The notes under the pieces were generated by a model. That model was not told the origin of the DNA, did not search any database, and saw only the letters and a program-made list of their open reading frames with translations. The translations under genes and the position numbers were made by a program. From Elusimicrobiales bacterium (GTDB taxonomy: Bacteria; Elusimicrobiota; Elusimicrobia; Elusimicrobiales; UBA9959), in contig JAQTOU010000008.1 in the NCBI GenBank assembly GCA_028713125.1, forward strand, positions 1-64,000: a stretch of 64,000 nt of DNA, given 5' to 3'. Of the stretch, positions 35,202 through 45,250 are shown one piece after another (within the stretch, counting starts at the first letter, position 1; every line of letters starts with the position of its first letter).

Positions 35202-36626
35202 ATGAAGATACTTATAGTCAGCGTGAACCGTAACCGCCAGCCCGGTCCCGTTATCCCGTACGGCGCCTGCGTGGCCGCCCAGGCCGCGCTTTCCTGCGGC
35301 CATGAAACGCGCTTTCTCGACCTGATGTTCGTAAAAGATCCCGCTGAAGCCCTTAAGCGGGCCTGCCGCGGGTTCCGCCCCGACCTGGCCGGGTTTTCGC
35401 TTCGCAATATAGATAATAACGATATGAGGAACCCCGTCTCGTATACGGCCGAGGCGGCCTCGCTCATGGCCGCGGCGCGCCTGGCGGGCTGCGCGAAGCT
35501 GGTACTGGGCGGGGCGGCGGCGGCGATAATGCCGGAGGCCCTTCTGCGGCGCACCGGCGCGGACTGGTGCGTGCTTGGCGACGCGGCCGCGGCTTTCCCT
35601 CGCTTCCTGGCGGCGCTGGAGGCGGGGGACGATCCTCTTTCCGTCCCCGGCGTGTGCGCGGTCGTGAACGGGGAGTTTTCCGCCAACCCGCCTGACTTTT
35701 CAGGAGCGGCGGGAGAGGGGCTCTTTCCTGAATTCGGCCGCTGGATAGACCTTCGCGCTTACTCCCGGCAGATGGTCTCCGTCCCTTTGAAAACCAAGCT
35801 TGGCTGCCCTTTCGGCTGCGTTTACTGCACCTATCCTTCCGGCGAGGGAGCCGGCTACCGGCTCTGCCCGCCGGAAACGGCTTTGCGGGCCGTGCGGGAC
35901 CTGGCGGCCTCGGGAGTGCGCGATATAGAATTCGTGGATAATGTTTTTAATTCCCCGTACGCGCACGCGATGGAACTTTGCGGCCTTCTGGCCGCGAACC
36001 GCACCGGCGCGCGCTTTCATACCATGGAACTTAACCCGGAATTTACCGACGAGCCGCTACTGGAAGCGATGGAGCGGGCCGGCTTCGCCGGCATCGGGAT
36101 AACGGCCGAGAGCGCCGACGACGCGGTGCTGGCCTCGCTCGGCAAGAACTACGATTCTTCGCACCTGGAAAGGGCCGCGGCGGCCGTGGAGAAACACGAT
36201 ATCCCCTGTATGTGGGTATTCCTGCTCGGCGGTCCCGGCGAGACCAGGGACACGGTGCGGCGCACGCTCGATTTCGCCCGTCGCCGCGTGCGGTCTTCCG
36301 ATACGGTCTTTTTTAACGCCGGGGTTCGGCTGTACCCCGGTACGCCGCTTGAAGCCGCGGCCAGGCTGGACGGCTCGCTCACTGTGCCCCGGGCGGAGAT
36401 GCTCGAGCCGGTTTTTTATCTGTCTCCCGACATGGACAAAGAGTGGCTGCTGGGTACCTTGGCGGCCGCGACCAGGGATAATATGAATTTTATCGCTTCC
36501 GATACGCTGGCGCTCCCTTTTCTTTCCGGACTTTGCGGACTGGCTCATTTCACGGGAGTTAGGCAGCCGCTGTGGAAGCATACCCGTTTCATAAGGCGGG
36601 GACTGCGCTGCATAGGGGCGAATTAA
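35202..36626 (+). CDS. B12-binding-like radical SAM enzyme
   Basis: 474 residues. The N-terminal 150 residues form a Rossmann-like cobalamin-binding-type domain (KILIVSVNRN, FRPDLAGFSLRNID, AKLVLGGAAAAIMPEAL, GADWCVLGDA), but without a clear DxHxxG B12 histidine. The radical SAM core has Cys202, Cys206 and Cys209 in KLGCPFGCVYC, then IEFVDNVFNSP, GIGITAESADD and WVFLLGGPGET. Its stop overlaps the ATG of the type III polyketide synthase (TAATG), so it almost certainly modifies that product or its precursor. Methylation or a C-C bond step would be typical; the specific reaction is unknown. Confidence 0.87.
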   Translation: MKILIVSVNRNRQPGPVIPYGACVAAQAALSCGHETRFLDLMFVKDPAEALKRACRGFRPDLAGFSLRNIDNNDMRNPVSYTAEAASLMAAARLAGCAKLVLGGAAAAIMPEALLRRTGADWCVLGDAAAAFPRFLAALEAGDDPLSVPGVCAVVNGEFSANPPDFSGAAGEGLFPEFGRWIDLRAYSRQMVSVPLKTKLGCPFGCVYCTYPSGEGAGYRLCPPETALRAVRDLAASGVRDIEFVDNVFNSPYAHAMELCGLLAANRTGARFHTMELNPEFTDEPLLEAMERAGFAGIGITAESADDAVLASLGKNYDSSHLERAAAAVEKHDIPCMWVFLLGGPGETRDTVRRTLDFARRRVRSSDTVFFNAGVRLYPGTPLEAAARLDGSLTVPRAEMLEPVFYLSPDMDKEWLLGTLAAATRDNMNFIASDTLALPFLSGLCGLAHFTGVRQPLWKHTRFIRRGLRCIGAN

Positions 36627-37684
36627 TGAAAACTCAGGATTGTTTCGTGGACGGGGTTTCTACGGCGCTTCCGCCGCTGGCCATAGCGCAGGAGGCGGGC
36701 TCCGCCTTCCTTAAGGAGAATTATTCCGGCAGGCTCAGGCCGGGCAGCATAAAGCTGATGGAGAAAGTTTTCGCGCACCCGTCGGTAAAAAGCCGCCGTT
36801 TCGCCTTTACGGACCTCGGTTCGCTGGTGGACGAGGACCCGGACAAGAGAGCCGAACGGTTCACGCGCTGGGCGCTGAGGCTATCCGCCGAGGCCGGCCG
36901 GGCCGCGCTTAAGAAAGCCGGCCTGGAGGCCCGCGATATTTACGGGCTGGTGGTGAACACCTGCACCGGTTACCTCTGTCCCGGTATCTCTACCTATCTT
37001 ATCGAGGAAATGGGGCTGGTCCGCTCCGTCAGGGCTTATGACCTGGTGGGGAGCGGCTGCGGCGGCGCGGTCCCCAATTTGCAGCTGGCCGGCGCCCTTG
37101 CCCGTGAAAACCCCGCCGGCGCGGTTCTCAGCGTGTCTGTCGAGATCTGCAGCTGCACTTTCCAGATGGGCGACGAAGCTAGCCTGATAATCTCCAACGC
37201 TCTCTTCGGGGACGGGGCGGCGGCCGCCGTGGTGCGGGCCAGCCCCGGCGGCTTCGCCATGGTGGACTCGGCTTCGCGCTTCGCGCCGGAATACCGGGAG
37301 GACATACGGTTCGTTCACAAGGACGGCCAGCTCCACAACCAGCTTTCAGCCAGGCTCCCCGGCCTGGCCGCGGAAACGGCGGGCTCTCTGGTCGAGGAAC
37401 TCCTGGCGTCCAACGGCCTTAAGAGCGGCGATATAAGCCGCTGGGCAGTGCATCCGGGCGGCGAGAACGTTGTCAGCGCCGTGCAGGGAAGATTGGAACT
37501 GTCCGATGAGGATATGCGCTGCACGCGGAAGGTGCTTTCCGGGTTAGGGAATATGTCTTCGGCCACGGTCTGGTTCATACTGGAGGAAATGACGCGGGAA
37601 GGCCTGCGCCCCGGCGAACTGATAGTGATGCTGGCCTTCGGGGCCGGGCTGTCCGCCCACGCTTTCCTGCTCAGGAAGGTCTGA
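36626..37684 (+). CDS. Type III polyketide synthase (chalcone/alkylpyrone synthase-like)
   Basis: 353 residues from the ATG at 36626, which overlaps the previous stop by one base. The thiolase fold carries the type III PKS triad: Cys145 in LVGSGCGGAVPN, His276 in WAVHPGGE, Asn309 in LGNMSSATVWFILEEM. NTCTGYLCPGIS and GDGAAAAVV also fit the family. GNMSSA and HPGG distinguish it from FabH. Such enzymes condense an acyl-CoA starter with malonyl-CoA to pyrones, resorcinols or phloroglucinols, often membrane lipids. It forms a two-gene operon with the radical SAM enzyme. Starter and product cannot be read from sequence. Confidence 0.92.
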   Translation: MKTQDCFVDGVSTALPPLAIAQEAGSAFLKENYSGRLRPGSIKLMEKVFAHPSVKSRRFAFTDLGSLVDEDPDKRAERFTRWALRLSAEAGRAALKKAGLEARDIYGLVVNTCTGYLCPGISTYLIEEMGLVRSVRAYDLVGSGCGGAVPNLQLAGALARENPAGAVLSVSVEICSCTFQMGDEASLIISNALFGDGAAAAVVRASPGGFAMVDSASRFAPEYREDIRFVHKDGQLHNQLSARLPGLAAETAGSLVEELLASNGLKSGDISRWAVHPGGENVVSAVQGRLELSDEDMRCTRKVLSGLGNMSSATVWFILEEMTREGLRPGELIVMLAFGAGLSAHAFLLRKV

Positions 37685-37702
37685 ATAGTTCAGAATTGGA
37701 AA

Positions 37703-37711
37703 TGCTAAAAT
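37703..37711 (+). promoter_or_regulatory. Extended -10 TGCTAAAAT, probably leaderless promoter
   Basis: TGC-TAAAAT ends 6 bases before the ATG at 37718, so transcription would begin at about the start codon. No ribosome site is visible and no -35 is clear. Confidence 0.5.
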
Positions 37712-37717
37712 TTCACT

Positions 37718-38626
37718 ATGAAACTGCTGGTGGACCAATTCCTGCTGCACCTGAAGGCGCAGCGCAACTTCGCCCGCAATACGATCAAGGCCTACCAGTT
37801 CGACCTTACCGAGTTTAACGCTTACGCCGCCGCCAACAGGGCGGCCGCGCCCGCGAGCCTGGACCGCCTGCTGATGCGTGGCTATATAGCCTCCATCAGC
37901 GACAGGAAGGTTTCTCGTAATACGCTGCTGCGCAAGATCTCCGCCGTGCGCTCTTTTGTTCACTACCTGCTCGAGACCGGACAGCTGGAGACAGATCCTT
38001 TCGACCTGATCACCATCCCCAAAAAAGAAAAGCGCCTGCCTCGCTTTATGACGGAGGGGGAAGTGGGCCGGCTGCAGGACCATAACCGGCCCGAGGAAAT
38101 TAACGCCAGGGAGAAAACTTATTTCCATTCTCTCCGCGACTACGCCCTGTTCGAGCTGGTCTACTCCAGCGGACTGCGCCGCTCCGAGGCCTCGGGGCTG
38201 AATATCGGGGACCTGGACCTGTATTCCGGCTTCGCGCGGGTGATGGGCAAAGGCTCGCGTGAGCGCCTGGTTCCAGTCGGGGATAAGGCCCTGACGGCGA
38301 TAAGGGAATACCTTGATACCAGGCCGAAGCCGCTGGCCCACGGCCTGCCGCTTTTTTTGAACCATAAGAATAGCCGCCTGACCGGAGCCGGCATCGCGCT
38401 GATATTCAGGAAGATGGCGAAGCGGGCGCGCTTTGTCAGGCCGATGAACCCTCATTCGGTGCGGCATTCCTTCGCCACGCACATGCTTGACCACGGCTGC
38501 GATCTGAAGTCACTGCAGGAGATGCTGGGGCATAAGAACCTGCAGACCACTGAAATTTATACGCATGTCTCGCTCGAGCGCCTGAAAGAAGTCTACGACA
38601 AGGCGCATCCGAGATCCAAGAAGTAA
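37718..38626 (+). CDS. xer: Tyrosine recombinase XerC/XerD
   Basis: 302 residues, normal for chromosomal Xer. The N-terminal SAM-like core-binding domain spans about 1-95. Catalytic residues are Arg154 (SSGLRRSEASGL), Lys178 (VMGKGSRER), His246/Arg249 (NPHSVRHSFATHML), His272 (LGHKN) and nucleophile Tyr281 (EIYTHVS). Xer recombinases resolve chromosome dimers at dif with FtsK. XerC and XerD cannot be separated with certainty, and no dif site was identified. There is no integron-type additional domain. Confidence 0.93.
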   Translation: MKLLVDQFLLHLKAQRNFARNTIKAYQFDLTEFNAYAAANRAAAPASLDRLLMRGYIASISDRKVSRNTLLRKISAVRSFVHYLLETGQLETDPFDLITIPKKEKRLPRFMTEGEVGRLQDHNRPEEINAREKTYFHSLRDYALFELVYSSGLRRSEASGLNIGDLDLYSGFARVMGKGSRERLVPVGDKALTAIREYLDTRPKPLAHGLPLFLNHKNSRLTGAGIALIFRKMAKRARFVRPMNPHSVRHSFATHMLDHGCDLKSLQEMLGHKNLQTTEIYTHVSLERLKEVYDKAHPRSKK

Positions 38627-38681
38627 TCGGGAATAGATGATAGGGAAACCTGGCGTTGAAACTGGAATGAGAAAATAATTT

Positions 38682-39599
38682 ATGGCTTTCGACCCTGAGC
38701 TTGATATAGCCCCGCAGCTGCTGGCGCGCGCGGCCCGCGCTGCGGGCTCGCGCCCGGACCTGACGCAGGGGGGCGGGGGGAACGTTTCGATAAAGATCGG
38801 CGCAGAGCGGATGCTGGTGAAGGCTTCAGGCGTGCAGCTCAAGGATATCACGCCGGCCGGCGGCTATGCTCTTGTTAACTACGGGAATATCCGCCGCCGG
38901 ATCGCCGCCGGCCCGGGCGGCGAGAACGAATTCGCCGATTTTATCTGCGCGCAGGCGCTGCCGGTGAAGGGGGTCAGGCGGGCCGATCCCTCCATAGAGA
39001 CGGGCTTTCACGCGCTGCTGAACACGGTGGTCATTCATACGCACTCGGTATACGCCAATATCCTGAACATGAGCGCCGAGGGGCACGCGCTGGGCCGGGA
39101 AATGTTCCCGGGCGCGGAGTTCCTGCCTTACAAGTCGCCGGGGCCGCAGCTCTGCTCGGCGATAAACGACAGGGCGCGGGCTTCGGGGCCGCAGACTTTT
39201 TTTCTCGGGAACCACGGGCTGGCGGTGGCCCACGCCGGGACGGAGGGCGCGCTCGAGCTGAACGAGCGGGTGAACGAGAATATCCGCCGCGGCCTTTCTC
39301 TTCCGCCTTATCCAGTGGTAAAGCCTTCGGCCGGGCTCTCCGAGCATAATGCCGCCCGCCTGGCCCATTACGGCAGGGATTTTATCCTTGAAAATGTTCT
39401 TTCGCCCGACCAGGCGCTTTACTGCGGGCCTGCGGACCTGGACGGGAAGGGCGGGATGGACGCGGTCAACGAGGTGCTTACGGCCCTCTTCTATATCCTG
39501 GACTGCATCAAGCTTCTTAAATTCACTCCGAGATTCCTCACTAAATCCGATGTCGCTTACTTCGACACTATGAAGAGCAAGCGCTACAGCAGAAAATAA
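38682..39599 (+). CDS. Class II aldolase/adducin-family protein
   Basis: 305 residues. The fold is recognised by TQGGGGNVSIKIG, LVKASGVQLKDI, the zinc-binding VVIHTHSVYANIL, GPQTFFLGNHGLAVA with its third His, and the terminal Asp/Tyr region. Family members include rhamnulose- and fuculose-phosphate aldolases and decarboxylases. The C-terminal 90 residues are longer than in plain aldolases, similar to sugar isomerase/aldolase fusions truncated after the aldolase part. Substrate unknown; no sugar-utilisation genes are adjacent. Confidence 0.85.
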   Translation: MAFDPELDIAPQLLARAARAAGSRPDLTQGGGGNVSIKIGAERMLVKASGVQLKDITPAGGYALVNYGNIRRRIAAGPGGENEFADFICAQALPVKGVRRADPSIETGFHALLNTVVIHTHSVYANILNMSAEGHALGREMFPGAEFLPYKSPGPQLCSAINDRARASGPQTFFLGNHGLAVAHAGTEGALELNERVNENIRRGLSLPPYPVVKPSAGLSEHNAARLAHYGRDFILENVLSPDQALYCGPADLDGKGGMDAVNEVLTALFYILDCIKLLKFTPRFLTKSDVAYFDTMKSKRYSRK

Positions 39600-39616
39600 G
39601 CGAACTCATATCCCGA

Positions 39617-39751
39617 GCGTATGCCGGCCTGGCCGGAACGCAAAAACGTTGTCTCGCACACCGTGCTCGCAACTCCCGCTCTCGCCCTCCGCGCTTACGC
39701 AAGCGTCGGGCTCCGAGAGGGTTTTGCTAACCCGGCCAGGCCGTCATACGC
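39617..39751 (+). repeat. Palindromic intergenic element, copy C
   Basis: A 20-bp outer stem with one mismatch (39617-39636 with 39732-39751) continues with GCAAAAAC (39640-39647) against GTTTTGC (39721-39727). It encloses GCAC-ACC-GTGC (39656-39666) and the hairpin CTCTCG...CGAGAG (39679-39719) with inner CGCTT/AAGCG. It fills the gap between two convergent genes, starting 17 bp after one stop and ending 26 bp before the other. Confidence 0.87.
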
Positions 39752-39777
39752 AGTCGTATGGTGTCGCAGAAAACGAT

Positions 39778-40701
39778 TTAAAACTCGAGGTTGGGGCGGA
39801 GGATGAATTGGAAGCTGTTGGGGGTTTTCATGCCGGGGGCGGCGTTGGAGAGGGGGCCGGTGTATTTTTTGTCGGCGGTCCAGACGAAGCCGAGGCCCAG
39901 CGTGAAGGCGGCGCGGGATTTTTTGAAGGGGAATTTTTTATCCACTACGAGCATGTGGCGGATGGGTTCCATCTTTTTCTGGGAGAAGTCCGAGACGTAT
40001 TCGAAGCCGCTGTTGTGGAGCCAGAAATTGCCGCCGGTCTCCTTGAAGTCTGTGCGGCTGCGGCGGAAGCCTATGAAGAAAGAGTCGGCGATATAGCGGT
40101 TCGCGTGGAACTTGGCGCCGCCGCGGAAGCTCCACCGCAGGCTCCTGTCGGAGAGGATCTGTTCGCCTTTGAGCTTGCCTTCCATCTGCACCCAGTTGTC
40201 GTGCACCAGCGCGTTGTCCTTGATATGGTAGTTTCCGACGTCTATAAGTAGGCCGGAATAGCCGTTGCGCTTGCCCTGGAAGGATTTGTTTATGGTGTCG
40301 AAGGAAACGACGTTGCCGAAGAAGAAGGAAAGGGCCCACGGCTCTTCGAAGCCGGCCGTGACGGCCTGCACGACGTTAAGGTTGCTGGCCCACTGCATAT
40401 CCTTGTAAAACCCCGGCTGGTGCTGCTTTATGAGGGTGCCCGCGTAGGGGAGGGGGTTCAGGCTGGCTTCGATTATAAAGGTGCGCGGTTTGTAGAAATT
40501 GCTTATCAGCTCTTTGTAGATCTCGAGCTCGGAGTCGACTTCCAGGTGCGGGATGGGCTTGCCGGTAAGGCTGTTGTAGACGCCTATGGCGGAATAATAC
40601 GGGTCCAGCTCTATTTCTACGGTGGTTTTCTTTTCCGGCGGTTCTTCGGCGCGGACAAAAGCGGGGGCAAGGACCAGGGCGGCGGCTAAAAGAAGCTTCA
40701 T
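39778..40701 (-). CDS. Outer-membrane protein, unrecognised beta-barrel-like
   Basis: 307 residues from the ATG at 40701; a second ATG at 40710 directly abuts the -10 element, so the downstream one is preferred. The signal peptide is MKLLLAAALVLAPAFVRA. The mature protein is rich in alternating aromatic/hydrophobic strands (TFIIEASLNPLPYAG, ALSFFFGNVVSF, LRWSFRGGAKFH, SFFIGFRRSRTDF, AFTLGLGFVWTAD) and ends with FILRPNLEF. The terminal Phe is the usual outer-membrane insertion signal. No family assigned. Divergent from dacB with 44 bp between start codons. Confidence 0.78.
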   Translation of the reverse strand: MKLLLAAALVLAPAFVRAEEPPEKKTTVEIELDPYYSAIGVYNSLTGKPIPHLEVDSELEIYKELISNFYKPRTFIIEASLNPLPYAGTLIKQHQPGFYKDMQWASNLNVVQAVTAGFEEPWALSFFFGNVVSFDTINKSFQGKRNGYSGLLIDVGNYHIKDNALVHDNWVQMEGKLKGEQILSDRSLRWSFRGGAKFHANRYIADSFFIGFRRSRTDFKETGGNFWLHNSGFEYVSDFSQKKMEPIRHMLVVDKKFPFKKSRAAFTLGLGFVWTADKKYTGPLSNAAPGMKTPNSFQFILRPNLEF

Positions 40702-40710
40702 AAGAACCAT

Positions 40711-40738
40711 AATTTAGCATTTTTTGATTTGCTATACT
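40711..40738. promoter_or_regulatory. Back-to-back extended -10 promoters, both near-leaderless
   Basis: Plus strand: TGC-TATACT at 40730-40738, 7 bases before the dacB ATG (40746). Minus strand: TGC-TAAATT at 40719-40711, 9 bases before the ATG at 40701. Both genes would have leaders of 0-4 bases, and the two polymerase sites must overlap, so firing is probably mutually exclusive. Confidence 0.55.
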
Positions 40739-40745
40739 TTTCCCT

Positions 40746-42179
40746 ATGAAAACAACTGTGCTGGCGGCGGCATTATTCCTGTTTCCCGGCGCCCTTCGGG
40801 CCGCGGATATAAAAGCTGCTGTAAGCCGGATCGCGGCTTCTCCCGGGATCAAAAACGCTTCCTGGGGGCTCAGCGTAAAAGACGCCGTGACCGGTAAGAT
40901 CATAGTTGAGCGCGACCCGCGCCTTAACCTTATCCCGGCCAGCATACTAAAAGTTTTCGTGACGGCCGCTGCCCTCGACAGGCTGGGCCCGGAAAAAACA
41001 CTGGCGACCCGCCTTTATTACGACGGCGCCGTCTCCAACGGTTTTCTTAACGGCAATATCTATATCAAGGGCGCCGGGGATGCTTCCCTCGGTTCGGCGC
41101 TCGTCAAGGAGGCCGCCCCCGCGGAGGAAGTGTTCAAGGCCTGGGCGGCAGCCGTAAAAGGGGCGGGGATAAACGTAATAAACGGCTCCGTGGTCGGCGA
41201 CGACTCCGCTTTCGAAAGCGTTCAGCCCGGCTCCTGGGACTGGGAGGACATCGGGAACTACTACGCGGCCCAGCCTTCGGCGCTTACCTTCGGCGATAAC
41301 CTGTATAAAATTTATTTCAGACCGTCGGACACCGTGGGCGGGGAGGCCGCGGTGCTGCGCACCGAGCCGTATCTCGCCGGACTGCGCTTCGACAACTATA
41401 TGAAGACCGGTCCGAAAGGCTCCGGCGACAACGGCTATGTCTACGCTTTCCCCGGCCAGGACCTGGCGGTACTGAGGGGGAGCATTCCGCAGGGGACGAC
41501 TGAATTCGCAATAAAAGGGGCGCTGCCGGACCCCGCTCTTTTCACCGCGCAGAGTTTTAATTCCTACCTGATGAAGGCGGGCGTGAACTCGAATAAAAAA
41601 CCGTACAGGGGCGCGCCGGCCGCCGGGGCAAAACTTGTTCTCATAGACGAGACAGTTTCAGCGCCTCTTAAAAGCGTGGTAGGCGTGACCAATAAGCGGA
41701 GCTTCAATCTTTACGCAGAGCTCCTCCTGAGGCTGCTGGGCGGCGGCAAACCCGACGCCGGCCTGGCGGAGGTGCGCTCTTTCGTCGCGGGCTCGGGCAC
41801 GGACGTTTCCGAGCTGGACCTGGCGGACGCCTGCGGGCTTTCGACCAGGGACAAGGTCAAAGCGGAGACTTTTACGGACGTGCTGAGGCTGGTCTACGGG
41901 AAAAAATATTTCCCGGATTTTTACGGCTCGCTTGTTTCCCCCGGCGACCCGGACGCGACCGGCCACCTGAAAAGAATGGGGAACGGAACGGCGCTGGAAA
42001 AGAACCTGAGGCTGAAGTCCGGCTCCCTGAGCGGCGTGCGCGCCTATACAGGCTACCTGAAGACTAAAAAGGGGAAAACCCTGGCTTTCACTTCCATCAT
42101 GAACAACTACTCCGCCCCCGCCGCCTCCCTGGACAAGCTCCACGAGGACCTCCTGCTCGAGCTATACAAAAATTATTAG
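40746..42179 (+). CDS. dacB: D-Ala-D-Ala carboxypeptidase/endopeptidase (PBP4 family)
   Basis: 477 residues. The signal peptide is MKTTVLAAALFLFPGALRAA. Catalytic motifs of peptidase S13 are Ser66-x-x-Lys69 in IPASILKVFVTAA, SFN in NKRSFNLYAELLLRLLG, and KSG in LRLKSGSLSGVRAYTGYL. It acts in the periplasm on peptidoglycan, removing terminal D-Ala or cutting cross-links. No ribosome site is seen, in keeping with the leaderless promoter just upstream. Confidence 0.93.
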   Translation: MKTTVLAAALFLFPGALRAADIKAAVSRIAASPGIKNASWGLSVKDAVTGKIIVERDPRLNLIPASILKVFVTAAALDRLGPEKTLATRLYYDGAVSNGFLNGNIYIKGAGDASLGSALVKEAAPAEEVFKAWAAAVKGAGINVINGSVVGDDSAFESVQPGSWDWEDIGNYYAAQPSALTFGDNLYKIYFRPSDTVGGEAAVLRTEPYLAGLRFDNYMKTGPKGSGDNGYVYAFPGQDLAVLRGSIPQGTTEFAIKGALPDPALFTAQSFNSYLMKAGVNSNKKPYRGAPAAGAKLVLIDETVSAPLKSVVGVTNKRSFNLYAELLLRLLGGGKPDAGLAEVRSFVAGSGTDVSELDLADACGLSTRDKVKAETFTDVLRLVYGKKYFPDFYGSLVSPGDPDATGHLKRMGNGTALEKNLRLKSGSLSGVRAYTGYLKTKKGKTLAFTSIMNNYSAPAASLDKLHEDLLLELYKNY

Positions 42180-42190
42180 CTATCCCAGGG

Positions 42191-42318
42191 GATGGCAAGG
42201 GTATGGGCCCGTCGCTCACGGGCTCTCGCACACCGTGCTCGGCCCTCCTCTCTCGGCCTCCGCGCTTACGCAAGCGTCGGCCTCCGAGAGGTCGCTCCGA
42301 ACCCATACCCTTGCCATC
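42191..42318 (+). repeat. Palindromic intergenic element, copy D
   Basis: A perfect 17-bp outer stem (42191-42207 with 42302-42318) encloses GCAC-ACC-GTGC (42228-42238, closed further by GGGC/GCCC) and the hairpin CTCTCGG...CCGAGAG (42250-42290) with CGCTT/AAGCG. A short direct repeat GTCGCTC lies on both sides of the hairpins (42211 and 42291). It starts 12 bp after the dacB stop and ends 9 bp before the convergent macB stop. Confidence 0.9.
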
Positions 42319-42327
42319 CTGACTCCT

Positions 42328-44285
<1,958 letters not shown>

Positions 44286-44286
<1 letters not shown>

Positions 44287-45245
44287 TAGTGGGAGACGCT
44301 GAAGCCGGAGCTTTCTTTGGCGATGCCGGTGGAATAGTAGACCGTGTCGCTGTCGGAGAGGCCGGAGGTCACCTCTACGGAGCTTTCATTGGTCGCGCCG
44401 ACTACGATCTTTTTCTCGGTCAGCTTGTCCGCGGCGGAAGTCTTTACCGACACCAGGGCGTCGCCGTCGCGGTATTTGACGGATTTCCTGGGGATGGTCA
44501 TGACATTCTGTTTGCTGCCGGTGATAACCAGCACGTCGGCGGTCATGCCGGAGCGCAGCACGGGGATCTCGCGCGAGGGAAGTATCTTGACTTCGTAAAC
44601 TATAACGCCGTCCTTAAGCGTGGATTCATGGGAGATGGCCAGCACGCGGCCCTCGTATTTGTCTTTCGGGAATGCGTCCAGGTAGAAATCGGCCTTCTGT
44701 CCCGCTTTTACGGAGCCTATATCAGTTTCATCCACGAAAGTTTTGACGATAAGGCGGTCGGAGATCACCGCCAGCTCCTTGGCCGCGCTGACCGACTGGC
44801 CAGGCTCCACGGAGCGCTTAACCACCATCCCGGCGATCGGGGCCACTACGGGGGTGAGGTTATAGGCCTCCTCGACCATCTTTTTTTCGGCCGGGGTGGA
44901 GTCGGACATTTTGAGGGAGTCCAGCAGCGCGGTGCGCTCGCCGGAGCTGACCCAGGCCAGGAGCTGGCCCTTCGCGACCACCTGGCCTTCCGTAAAAAGG
45001 ACCTCCTCCGCGCGGCCGCCGACGGACGGCGTGACAAGCACGCGGTTTTCCGGTTCGATGTTCCCGGTGGCCTGGGTTTTAATTACCAGGACGCCGCGCA
45101 CCGGCCTGACGGGCGAGAGCTCGCTTACGCGCTTCGCTTCGGTTTTGGCCCTGGCCTGCTTTACCAGGAGCCAGCCGCCGCCGATGACGGCGATGGCGAT
45201 GAAGGCGAAAATGAATTTTTTGGTCTTGTAAAATGGTTTCTTCAT
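44286..45245 (-). CDS. macA: MacA-like periplasmic adaptor protein
   Basis: 319 residues from the ATG at 45245, preceded by GGAGAA inside the end of the TolC-like gene. Membrane anchor KKFIFAFIAIAVIGGGWLLV is followed by the HlyD/RND adaptor folds: PVRGVLVIKTQATGNIEPEN, lipoyl half-motifs, a very short hairpin region, VVAPIAGMVVKRSVEPGQSV, and a beta-barrel domain (AGQKADFYLDAFPKDKYEG). The coiled-coil hairpin is shorter than in E. coli MacA. It bridges the MacB-type pump and the TolC-type channel. Confidence 0.9.
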
Positions 45246-45250
45246 TAAAA

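Noticed and set aside
37718-38626. Phage integrase or mobile-island integrase
   Set aside because: Length, the core-binding domain and the NPHSVRHSFATHML motif fit chromosomal XerC/D. No tRNA, attachment repeat or phage gene is adjacent.
39621-39806. Short ORF lying across palindromic element C
   Set aside because: The reading is just the translation of the palindrome; comparable out-of-frame readings appear at the other copies, and there is no ribosome site.
17473-42318. The same elements as rho-independent terminators
   Set aside because: No T-run follows either arm, the fold is branched rather than a single hairpin, and copy E is in the opposite orientation to the gene before it.
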